DNA of 64,000 nucleotides from Micropterus salmoides (Eukaryota; Chordata; Actinopteri; Centrarchiformes; Centrarchidae): the NCBI RefSeq assembly GCF_014851395.1, contig NW_024040040.1, positions 22,239,000-22,302,999 on the forward strand, read 5' to 3'. Positions 24,441 through 34,513 of the stretch are shown piece by piece (the first letter of the stretch is position 1; each line of letters starts with the position of its first letter). Below the pieces are notes generated by a model, which saw only the letters and a list, made by a program, of their open reading frames with translations, had not been told where the DNA came from and did no database searches. The position numbers and the translations under genes were made by a program.

Positions 24441-26331
24441 AAAAAAAAAAAGAAAAGAAAAAAGAAACTAGAAGGTTTGATTGGATTTAACTGGATTTTT
24501 GTGTTTTCAAATGTGATTGGATGTTTGTGTATGTAAGTCTGATTTAGTTTGCTGTAAATTCTCAACTGCAGTGAGAATCACCACTCTGACGTTCTTTCGA
24601 TCGCTGTTCAGTTACTGTCAATGAAACAACACTTCCTGCACGGATTTTAATGTGAATCCACAAAAAAGCACCGGTCAGTAACAGCACAAGTAATAGCAAA
24701 GGAGAATGCAGAAAAGTGAGAGATTTAATGCAGTCATTCTGCACAAATAAGCATACAGGCACTTAATGACATAAAGAACACAAAAGGAATATAGCATATG
24801 AGCTAAATTAAGGGTCTATTTGAAAAATAATTTCATAGTCTGTGGCTTTTGATCAACTTTATCATGCCACTTTATTGGCCACATACAATTAATACACAGT
24901 GCAAGGCATGCAGGATTTTTTCTGTTGTTGCTCTGCATTTAACCCATGCTAATTGGGCCGCAGTGGGCAGCCATTGTGCAGTGCCCGGTGCCAAGTCGCC
25001 ATGGACAGAACTAATGTTGCCTTGTGTAAAGCTGCTTAAAAACATTCACAAATTAAATTAACAGTGAGATTAGACAAAGATTCAGATAAGAATGAATCGT
25101 TCTTTACAGAAGCGTACACAAAGTCAGAGTCGAAAACTATTTGTGCAACTCAAAGTTCCCACATTGGGTGTGACACTGAATTCACTCATTCACACACATT
25201 TAAGTTACGAGCACAAACTTTGGCCCTGCTTTTACAGTCAATTTACAGTCATTTTTTTTCATTTGTTTACAAAGGATGACATACAACCACAGGCTTTGAA
25301 AGAATTTTTCGCAGGTTTATTATTACCCTAATATGAGAATGTCTGGTAGCTGCTCTGGAAGGCAACGTGTTTCACGCTCGGTACTCTTCCGTAGGCAGCA
25401 CCAAGACTTTTACTTCTCTCTAGAAAAAAGAAAATATGAGGGAGTGACATGATAATTACATTGTAACCAAATATCTATAAATAAAAAACATGTTTGGATG
25501 TCTCTTATCGGTAAAGTCAGGGTTGGCCGAGTGACAGACCGATTGAAGACCCAAACAAGACAATGGAGAATGCTGGTACAGTTTGTCAGGTTTATTGCAA
25601 AACAAAGGCAGAAAAATACAAACTAAGGCAGAAATCCAAAACTAATCCAAAGTAGAAACATAGAAATGAGGGCTTAAATACTGACAAAGCAAACGAGCAG
25701 GGAGGGAGTGAACAGGTGAAAGACATGAGGGATTAATCAGACACAACAGGAACAAAGCTAGACATGAACACCAGACAATGACGGTTCCAAAATAAAACAC
25801 AAAGTAAAACATGTGACACTAAAGCAGGGTGGGTGTAACAGAAAACACAGAACACATGCACACAACAGCCAGGAACACAGAACAAGAACACAGGGGCAGG
25901 GAGTGAATCAACAACTAGTAAACGTGGGAAAATGGCAAAATGACAATGAAAAACAACAACATAACACATCAAAGCAAGACTGAAACAGGAAGAATATAGA
26001 ACACGAAACCAAAACCATGACAGGTAAGGAGTATTAAAAACATTATCTCCTACATTATGACGTTACAAGCACAAAATTATCTCACCCTACTGCTAAGAAC
26101 AGACTTATTAAAACACAAAATAATATGGAGGGCCCCTACTCAATAATTCAATAATAATGTCTCAGTGAACCAGCAGTGAAGCAAGAATTAATCAGGTCTA
26201 ACCAGGTACAAATACACAACTAGGTACAACCATACTGTGGATCAAATGTGTGATTAGGTCAAACACAACATAACTCCTCATTCAGCCCATTGAAGAGAAA
26301 CTTATTGCTGCCACCATGACAAATTAATAAT
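24441..26331. other. Intergenic, diffuse old repeats
   Basis: No gene seen. 24850-25040 resembles a worn fish repeat (gggccgcagtgggcagccat). 25540-26025 is A-rich and runs from gtcaggtttattgcaaaaca to aaaaccatgacagg, probably a dispersed repeat in reverse orientation, but I cannot class it. Confidence 0.35.
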
Positions 26332-27845
26332 AATTAAAGCTGCAAACAGCGTTTAGCGGGCCCTCACCCCCTTGCGTGCCTCGGCTGCAGCGACAGCAGG
26401 GGCTCTTGCATCGCACTTCAGCTGACACGGCTCTGGAGTTACCGATGCAAAAATCACACAGGTGATGTGTTGAAAATATTTCACAAGGTATGGTTGAGGT
26501 GTCAGTTATTCAATTCAAAGTGGCTGACTTCCGGTTGGGTTTAGGGTATAACTCTCAAAAAACAGCTTCCTGTTTAATTGCAAATAATTACACACCAAGG
26601 CAAGAGCATTTGACAAGTTTAAGATGGATGTGGTCAACCTGTTAGGAGGAGCATAAATGCCTCACTATGGACATTTTTGTCCGCTAACGTGCTAAGTGGG
26701 GTAAAAATATGAAAGAGGCATAAGAAATTAATTTTAAAACGTGTCCTTTCTAGATGCCAGTAAGTGGCACTATTACTATGACTGGATATTGACAAGTAAG
26801 TATCTAAGAGGTTTACTTGTGAATTTTGGGACAGATCTGACCACGTCTAGTCCATTTACATGCAACTTCCTTTTTCATGGCGTAACATCAATTCAGCGGC
26901 ACGCCATTGACATACCGTTTCATCAATCAAAATGGATGATGCTACCCACATTTGAGGTTGATCGGGTGCTGTAGGAGGAGTTTGTTGTTGTAAGTACGGA
27001 GGGTGTAAACGGGTTGAAATTTCATAAATAACTGAAAATGGCTGACTTCCTGTTGGGTTTAGGGTATGGCTCGAAGAGGGTTCATTTTAAGTGTAGAGAT
27101 GACACATCAGCTCCCCCACATTTCGTACAGCTACGTAAAATGTAGGGCGGGGGCTGGTTCTTTTAAATTAAAGGGGGCGCTATGGAGCCATTTTTCCACA
27201 ACCACACTGAGCAACCATATTAGATAACAGAGACATGCGTGGTAAGTTTTCTGAGGTTTTAAGCATAAAAATGAGGCATTAGGGGAAAACTTTGAAACAT
27301 GTGTTTTTTTCAGGTGTCATCAGGGCCCCATGGGGAACAATTGACCCAAATTTGGTATCAATAGGACTTGTGGTTATGGAGATATAAAATGCATGTCAAT
27401 GGGATTTTTTTTGAGATCTTTAATTTGCAATAACAGCACCAACTATGGGCATATTTGGGTGAAGTGTGGTGCCTGTAGTAAGGGGACCATGCTGAACAAT
27501 TCGGCACTGGTTTCATGTCAGCGTGATTTGTGGTTATAGAGGTTTTTCAGTTTTCGCGATGTAGCAAAAAAATGGTTTAGGCGGAAATGGGCGTGGCCTA
27601 CACCACAAGATTCAGCTCGATCCCCCGAACGCGTGGATATAAGGTTTTTGATATACGCCTTTGTAGGCGGGAGTTCCAAGCCCAAATGCGTTGACCTTGC
27701 TTATAGCGCCCCCTAGAGGTAGAAGTGTGCGGATTTTGCCGCCTGAGGTACTCTTGAGGCTGTGAACCTACCTTGTCAGTTTCACGTCCCTAGCAGTTAC
27801 CGTCTAGGCCGCAGTATGAGTTTTATGCACGGAAGAAAAAAAAAT
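26332..27845 (+). repeat. Array repeat, unit A (diverged)
   Basis: Starts aattaaagctgcaaacagcg followed by gcgggccctc, the head shared by units at 27849, 29092 and 63210. The body carries aaaatggctgacttcctgtt blocks. It ends in an A-rich linker (gaagaaaaaaaaataataa) directly before unit B. No protein coding. It contains a CTCF-like motif on the - strand at 27705-27719. Confidence 0.75.
27705..27719 (-). promoter_or_regulatory. CTCF-like motif in array repeat
   Basis: On the - strand cctctagggggcgct differs at one position from the vertebrate CTCF core consensus (CCASYAGRKGGCRSY). Sequence match only; occupancy is unknown. Confidence 0.4.
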
Positions 27846-27848
27846 AAT

Positions 27849-29091
27849 AATTAAAGCTGCAAGCAGCGTTGGGCGGGCCCTCGCACTTGTAGCGCGTCCG
27901 GGTGTGAGCCGGCCGAGTTGCATATTCTGGAGCTCTGCCGGTGCGGCTGTGAATTTGCTACGCGGTTCCGACGCCGCAAGAAAGTATTATATGTCACTTC
28001 CTGTGTCCCCTATGTGGAGCTACATAGCACTTGCCCTTATGAATATAAATCGGTATTGGTGTGTAGATGTCTGCAGGGTGGGAGAGTTATCAAGCACGTA
28101 AAGTTTGGTTCATGTGAGCATGTACACTGAAGTTACAACAACTAACTGTGTCATGGCGAAGACTTGATCTTTGACGCCACGCCACGGATACGGCCATTGA
28201 CGAAAACTCACAGATAGCAGAACTTTTCATCTTCAATGACTTTAGAAGGCACAGCACAAATTTGAAGTCAGTCGGACTAAATCCATAGAAGGAGTTCGTT
28301 AAAGTATGGAGTGTGTAAATCATCCAAAATTTGATGTAAAATTCAAAATGGCTGACTTCCTGTCGGGTTTAGGGCATCGCTCCAAGAGGCTTTTTGGTAC
28401 GTCTGGACATGATACACGTACCACAGAAAATTCGTACATGTAGGTCAAACGTGCGGCTGGGGCTGCTTTGATAAAAGTCACTTCCTGTTGCCAGCAGGTG
28501 GCGCTATGACTGTGGGTGAATGTCGGCATGTACATGTGTTCAGGGCGGGACTCTCATCCTACATGTACAGTTTGGTCCAGATGTGAGCATGTACACTGAA
28601 GTTACAACAACTTCCGTGTCATGGCGAATCATCGACGCCACAGACATGCCCATTGACGAAAACTCGCAAAGAGCACAACTTTTCATCGTCAATGCCTTTA
28701 GAAGGCACAGCAGAAATTTGACGTCGATCCGACTAAATCCCTAAGAGGAGTTCGTTAAAGTACGAAGTGTGTAAATCATCCAAAAATGGCCGTAAAATTC
28801 AAAATGGCCGACTTCCTGTTGACTTTAGGGTATGGGTTCTTGAGGCTTTTTTGTGCGTCTTGATATGATACATGTCCCCAGATAATTTCGTGCATGTAGG
28901 TTGAACGTGAACGAGGGGCTAATCTTTTCCAATTTTCTAGGTGGCGCTAGCGAGTCATTTTGCCACGCCCATGCGCGAAACCCATAAAATACGAAATCTT
29001 TCACTAGTTCTGACATGTGTGCAAATTTTGGTGAGTTTTCGAGTATGTTTAGGTCCCTAAAATGGAGCTTACTTTGGAGAAAGAAAAAAAA
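27849..29091 (+). repeat. Array repeat, unit B
   Basis: Head-to-tail copy of the 1.2 kb unit. It runs from the aattaaagctgcaagcagcg head through aaaatggctgacttcctgtc and ggcgctatgactgtgggtga blocks to the A-rich linker at about 29078-29091. Internal blocks repeat roughly every 450-500 bp. Several open frames of 60-110 codons across it are incidental. Confidence 0.85.
28491..28505 (+). promoter_or_regulatory. CTCF-like motif, perfect consensus
   Basis: ccagcaggtggcgct matches every position of the CTCF core consensus. The identical 15-mer recurs at 29736, 38985 and 39450. Confidence 0.5.
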
Positions 29092-30059
29092 AATTAAAGC
29101 TGCAAGCAGCGTTGGGCAGGCCCTCGCACTTGTAGCGCGTCCGGGTGTGAGCCAGCCGCATTGCATATTCTGGAGCTCTGCCGGTGCGGCTGTGAATTTG
29201 CTACGCGGTTCCGACGCCGCATGAAGGTGTTATATGTCACTTCCTGTGTCCCCTTTGTGGCGCAACATAGCACTTGCCGCTATGAATATAAATTAATATT
29301 GGCGTGTAGATATGTTCAGGGCAGGACAGTTATCAAGCACGTAACATTTGGTTCAGATGTGAGCATGTACACTGAAGTTACAACAACTTCCTGTGTCACA
29401 GTGAAGACTTGATCTTTGACGCCACGCCACGGACACGCCCATTGACGAAAACTCACAGATAGCACAACTTTTCATCGCCAATGCCTTTAGAAGGTACACC
29501 ACAAATTTGAAATCGATCTGACAAAATCCCTAGGAGGAGTTCGTTAAAGTACGGAGTGTGTAAATCATCAAAAAATTGCCATAAAATTCAAAATGGCTGA
29601 CTTCCTGTTGGTTTTCGGGCATCACTCCAAGAGGCTTTTTTGTGCGTCTGGACAAGATACACGTACCACAGAAAATTTGTACACGTAGGTGAAACGTGCA
29701 GCGGGGGCTGCTTCGATAAAAGTCACTTCCTGTTGCCAGCAGGTGGCGCTATGACTGTGGGTGAATGTCGGCATGTACATGTGTTCAGGGCGGGACTCTC
29801 ATCCTACATGTACAGTTTGGTCCAGATGTGAGCATGTACACTGAAGTTACAACAACTTCCTGTGTCATGGCGAAGAGTTGATCTTTGACGCCACGCCACG
29901 GACACGCCCATTGACGAAAACTCACAGATAGCACAACTTTTCATCTTCAATGTCTTTAGAAGGCACAGCAGAAATTTGAAGTCGGTCGGACTAAATCCCT
30001 ACTGTACAATTTGAAGTCGGTCGGACTAAATCCCGAATGTCGGCATGTACATGTGTTCA
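29092..30059 (+). repeat. Array repeat, unit C, left part
   Basis: Third head-to-tail copy, interrupted at 30059 by the L2-A insertion. The unit resumes at 38659 with gttcagggcgggactctcat, the sequence that follows gtgttca in intact copies. Confidence 0.85.
29736..29750 (+). promoter_or_regulatory. CTCF-like motif, perfect consensus
   Basis: Identical 15-mer ccagcaggtggcgct in unit C, same orientation as the copy at 28491. Confidence 0.5.
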
Positions 30060-30310
30060 ATTTTCAATTTCAATTCAATTTTATTTATATAGCGCCAAAT
30101 CACAACAACAGTTATCTCACAGCGCTTTTCATAAAAGAGCAGGTCTAGACCGTACTCTGTGATGATATTTACAGAAGCCCAACAGTTCCCACCAAGAGCA
30201 AGTACTAGGCGACAGAGGCAAGGAAAAACTTCCTTTTAAGAGGCAGAAACCTCGAGCAGAACCATAGCTCAGGGTGGGCGGCCATCTGCCTCGACCGGTT
30301 GGGGGTGAAG

Positions 30311-30350
30311 GAGAGAGAGAGAGAGAGAGAAAGAAAGAGAGAGAGAGAGT
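30311..30350. repeat. GA microsatellite at LINE junction
   Basis: A (GA)n tract with two aaag interruptions, continued on the other side of L2-B at 33998-34015. It marks the target of that insertion. Confidence 0.85.
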
Positions 30351-33300
30351 TCAAGTTCAAGTTCATTTTTATTTATATAGCACATTTTATAGCAGCCAAT
30401 GACTGACCAAAGTGCTTTACAGAACAACAAAATTAAAAGACACTAACACCATGCATAGCAGCACATCATAGAACAGTACAGCAAAGATAAGAACAGCTTA
30501 GAACGGAAGAAGCACAAGCAATCATAGAGTTATCAAAAATAAACAACAGAAAGGACATATAAACATACACACACACATATACATATAGGTATATGTATAT
30601 ACAAAGATACTCATACATAAACAACCTTAATTATAGGCCAAAGAAAACAAGTGCGTTTTTAAAAGTGACTTAAAAGAGATCACAGAAGGGGCTATCCTAA
30701 CGTCTAAGGGCAAATTGTTCCACAGCCGAGGCCCAACCACAGAAAAAGCTCGATCCCCTCTGCGTTTAAGTCTGCAGTGAGGGACTTGTAACAGATTTTG
30801 TTCGCCTGATCTGAGACTTCTCGATGGAGTATACGGTTGTAGCAGTTCAGTTAGGTAGCTAGGTGCTTGGTTGCATAAAGCTTTGTAGACAAATAACAGG
30901 ATTTTAAACTCAGTTCTGAAATTAACGGGCAACCAATGAAGAGACCGCAGAATTGGGGTGATATGATCACTTTTACGACTATTTGTGAGGAATCTTGCGG
31001 CGGCATTTTGCACCAATTGCAGACGAGCAGTTTGGGATTTCGAGATACCACAGTAAAGTGAATTGCAGTAATCTACACGTGTGGTGATAAAAGCATGAAC
31101 AGCCATCTCAAGAGTTTTAGGATTAAGAAAAGGTTTGACTTTTGACAAGAGACGTAGGTGATAAAAACTAGAGCTTATTACCGAGGAGATTTGTTTATCA
31201 AAATTTAAAGACTCATCCAGTAGAACGCCCAGGTTCCGAACACTTGAGGATCTAAACGCCGCTAGTCTGCCTAGGTCGAGGGTGGCAGCCTGGGGATTAA
31301 CAGTGGGCCCGAAAACAATGATCTCTGTTTTGGTTTCATTTAAAAACAAAAAATTTTGGTCCAGCCAAAATTTTACTTCATCTAGACAGCCTAAGAATGA
31401 TGAAAGGGCAGAGGGATCATTTCTCTTGATTGGAACGTACATTTGGGTGTCGTCTGCATAACAGTGAAAAGATACCCCATGTCTTCTTAGAATGTTGCCC
31501 AGCGGTAACATGTAGAGGGAAAAGAGAGAAGGCGCTAAGATAGATCCTTGAGGAAGGCCACAGGTTAGAGGCGCAACAGACGATGAGCAATTTCCTAGCT
31601 TTACTCTGAAAGTACGACCCGAGAGATAAGACTGGAACCACTGGAGGACGATGCCTTTTAGCCCCACATCACATTCTAGTCTGGATAACAGGATGGAGTG
31701 GTCGATCGTATCAAAAGCTGCCGACAGATCCAGAAGAATAAGAGCCACAGAATCACCAGTGTCGGTGGAACGATAGATGTCATTTAAAACTCTCAGCAGA
31801 GCAGATTCAGTACTGTGAGCAGACTTAAAACCAGATTGAAATTTTTCAGAAATATCATTGCGTTTTAGAAAGATCTGGAGTTGGTCAAGCACAACTTTTT
31901 CTAACACCTTAGAGACAAAAGGCAAAACAGAGATAGGGCGGAAGTTATTTAACACGGTAGGATCCAGTGAGGGCTTCTTGAGTAACGGAGTGACAGTGGC
32001 CTCCTTAAGGGCAGCAGGGATAGAGCCGGTAAGGAGGCACTTATTAATAAAGGAAACCAATCCTGGCCCAACTGAATCAATAACTAATTTAAGACACTTA
32101 GGAGAGATGATGTCTAGAGAGCAGTACGAGGGTTTCATCTTAGTGATAATTTCTTTAAGGAGATTCAGACTGATTGGCTCAAAAGCATCCCAGGTAACAG
32201 AATTCATCAACTGACTAGTTTCAAAGCGGCTGGCATTGCATCTCAGGTTAGATATTTTGTCAATAAAAAATCTCAAGAAACGTTCACATAGCTCATCCGA
32301 AACACCATTCATTACATTTACCGGAGGATTTAAAACCGAGTTGATAACAGAAAATAAAACCTTTGGTCTAGAGTGGTTTGCCATTATCATGTCAGAGAAG
32401 TGTGCAGCTTTTGCCGCCTTTACAGCATTCTGGTAGGTCGACAGACTGTCTTTAAATAACTGAAGTGAAATATGTAGCTTGTCCTTCTTCCATTTGCGCT
32501 CAGCCTTTCTACTAGCTTGTCTTAGTCGCCGAATATCCACGTTGAGCCATGGTTCAGATTTAGGTTTAGGTTTAAAGGGCTTAAGCGGAGCAGTTTCATT
32601 AAGGGCATTAAACCAAGTGGAGTATAACAGACCGAGATGTTGGTCGGCATCTAATTCCAGTAGTGGAGAGTTCAGAAGCAAGTGTGTGGAGGAATTCATA
32701 AAGTGCTCGTTAAAATTTGAGCCAAAATGAGGAGAGTATGATCTAGACAGTCTTACATCTGCACTGGTGGTTTGAGCAATGCAAGGAAGAGATGTAGAAA
32801 ATAATATTGGCTTATGGTCCGAAAGCATAAAATCAGATATCACAACATCACTAATCACCATCCCATATGAAAGCACAAGGTCCAAAGTGTGACCCTTAAC
32901 ATGAGTGGAATCATTTATCCACTGGACTAGGTTAAAAGATTCAATGAGGCTGAGAAAATCTTTTGACAGGGTGTTAGATTGGCAACAAACGTGAATATTA
33001 AAATCACCCACCAATAGAAAACGGTCATAGGTTGTGGTGATATTACCAATGAATTCTGTAAATTGCTGAATGAAGTCTTTGAGTGAATGTGGAGGACGGT
33101 AAATCACCCCTAATAAAATAGGGCCATTCCAGTCTAAGTGAAGTAGTTGAGCTTCAAAACTTGAAAAAGCACTGACAGGAACCGGCCGGCATCGCACAGA
33201 GAAAGAGTTTTTAAAAATAGTCACGATCCCGCCCCCTCGTCTGTTCGGACGGGGGGAGTTAAAAAACGAACAGTCAGTTGGCACTAGTTCAGAAAAAGGG

Positions 33301-33997
33301 GTTAGATCACCAACCGTAGTCCAGGATTCCGTGATGAACATGAAATCCAAACTATGAGAGGAGAAGAAATCGTTGAGCAGGAAGGTTTTGTTGACCAAGG
33401 ATCTAGCGTTGATCAGTGCCATTTTGGGCGGATGAATCACAACGGGGAAAACTCCGCCTTTCTTCAGAGAACGTAGATTTCCGGGATTCACACCGTTTTG
33501 CCGATGACAGCGGCCAACCCGAGGTAAGCGAACCAAATGGACAGACGAAAATCGCGGGGGAATGATAGATTGAAGCCACCGATGAGCCAGGGCTCGCGGT
33601 CGCCGGGCAACGTAATTGCCGTCCGACATATGGTTTGGATTTGCATCGATCCTGAGTCTTTCAGTGGTTTTCAACCTGATGATGCGTCCACCCCGACTCC
33701 CGCGTTTCCTTCTGCGTTTCCTTCGTGAAGTGATAAGCGGCCACTGGCGAATACATTCCAATGTATGCGTAGTGGTGTTTCTGTGTGTTTGATTAAAAAC
33801 GTGCGCTACATCCTGCTTGTAAAAGTCCATAAAAGAGGTGCGAATGTTCAGGAGTGACTGTCGGTCATAGACCAGACGTGTGCAGCAATTTGAAGCCCAG
33901 ATAGACATCCATAGATAAATCCATAAAAATAAGTACGAGAGAGACCGACGGCCAGCCTAACACACAGGCGCCATCTTCCTCTCTCCAAAGTCCACCC
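30349..33997 (-). mobile_element. L2-B: young L2-clade LINE inside L2-A
   Basis: On the - strand it starts near 33997 (ggagagaggaagatggcgcc, an L2-type 5' end) and ends with a cttgaacttgaa tail at about 30349. GA-rich sequence flanks both sides (30311-30348 and 33998-34015), matching the purine tract of the L2-A 3'UTR, so L2-B inserted there. The exact duplication is hidden by the simple repeat. Confidence 0.82.
30627..33908 (-). CDS. L2-B ORF2: intact endonuclease-reverse transcriptase
   Basis: One uninterrupted 1093-codon frame. Residues 1-165 are basic and unassigned (RRKRRRKRGSRGGR). The endonuclease domain starts at MALINARSLVNKTFLLNDFF and shows FITESW, GVIYRPP, LLVGDFNIH and LSDHKPILFS. 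The reverse transcriptase follows: FRPISVLPFVSKVLEKVV, GFKSAHSTESAL, LLDLSAAFDTIDHS, GLPQGSILAPSLFSLY and the catalytic FHCYADDTQMY. It ends in the usual HWLPVNFRTEFKI...SLAYN tail. No ORF1 is visible upstream in this copy. Length is typical for a full L2 ORF2 plus an N-terminal extension; the true start may be the internal Met near residue 162. Integrity suggests recent insertion. Confidence 0.9.
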   Translation of the reverse strand: MSIWASNCCTRLVYDRQSLLNIRTSFMDFYKQDVAHVFNQTHRNTTTHTLECIRQWPLITSRRKRRRKRGSRGGRIIRLKTTERLRIDANPNHMSDGNYVARRPRALAHRWLQSIIPPRFSSVHLVRLPRVGRCHRQNGVNPGNLRSLKKGGVFPVVIHPPKMALINARSLVNKTFLLNDFFSSHSLDFMFITESWTTVGDLTPFSELVPTDCSFFNSPRPNRRGGGIVTIFKNSFSVRCRPVPVSAFSSFEAQLLHLDWNGPILLGVIYRPPHSLKDFIQQFTEFIGNITTTYDRFLLVGDFNIHVCCQSNTLSKDFLSLIESFNLVQWINDSTHVKGHTLDLVLSYGMVISDVVISDFMLSDHKPILFSTSLPCIAQTTSADVRLSRSYSPHFGSNFNEHFMNSSTHLLLNSPLLELDADQHLGLLYSTWFNALNETAPLKPFKPKPKSEPWLNVDIRRLRQASRKAERKWKKDKLHISLQLFKDSLSTYQNAVKAAKAAHFSDMIMANHSRPKVLFSVINSVLNPPVNVMNGVSDELCERFLRFFIDKISNLRCNASRFETSQLMNSVTWDAFEPISLNLLKEIITKMKPSYCSLDIISPKCLKLVIDSVGPGLVSFINKCLLTGSIPAALKEATVTPLLKKPSLDPTVLNNFRPISVLPFVSKVLEKVVLDQLQIFLKRNDISEKFQSGFKSAHSTESALLRVLNDIYRSTDTGDSVALILLDLSAAFDTIDHSILLSRLECDVGLKGIVLQWFQSYLSGRTFRVKLGNCSSSVAPLTCGLPQGSILAPSLFSLYMLPLGNILRRHGVSFHCYADDTQMYVPIKRNDPSALSSFLGCLDEVKFWLDQNFLFLNETKTEIIVFGPTVNPQAATLDLGRLAAFRSSSVRNLGVLLDESLNFDKQISSVISSSFYHLRLLSKVKPFLNPKTLEMAVHAFITTRVDYCNSLYCGISKSQTARLQLVQNAAARFLTNSRKSDHITPILRSLHWLPVNFRTEFKILLFVYKALCNQAPSYLTELLQPYTPSRSLRSGEQNLLQVPHCRLKRRGDRAFSVVGPRLWNNLPLDVRIAPSVISFKSLLKTHLFSLAYN

Positions 33998-34513
33998 CAG
34001 TGAGAGAGAGAGAGGGATGTAAGGAGAGAGAGAGGGGAGGGAGGCAGCCTACACAATATACACACAGAGGTACAGACAGTGAAGGTGATGTTGCTATAGA
34101 CTAAATGAAAAATGGTACAGATATTTATAATAGTGTTAATGGTAACAATCGTAATGTTAATGATTATAATAACAATAATAACAATAAGACTAGCAACAAT
34201 AGTCGTTGCAGCAGAGGGTGTCGAGCAGGAACACGGGGGCAGCAGGTGACCCGCAGCCACAGATCCAGACTCCACAGCTCCAGAGCCAGAAAACCTGCAG
34301 GAAGTGATAGGAGAGAGGAGAGAGACGAGAAAGCACAAGACTACCAGAAAGGGGAGAAGTTGTGTTAGTAACATGCAATAATGGGATGAGGTTGCATACA
34401 GAGGGAGAGAAAGTAGAGGAGAGAGGAGCTCAGTGCATCATGGGAAATCCCCCGGCAGTCTAGGCCTATAGCAGCATAACTAAGGGATGGTTCAGGACTC
34501 ACCTGAGCCAGCC

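Noticed and set aside
28825..29166. 113-codon - strand frame in the array repeat
   Set aside because: Not conserved between repeat units and without domain signature.
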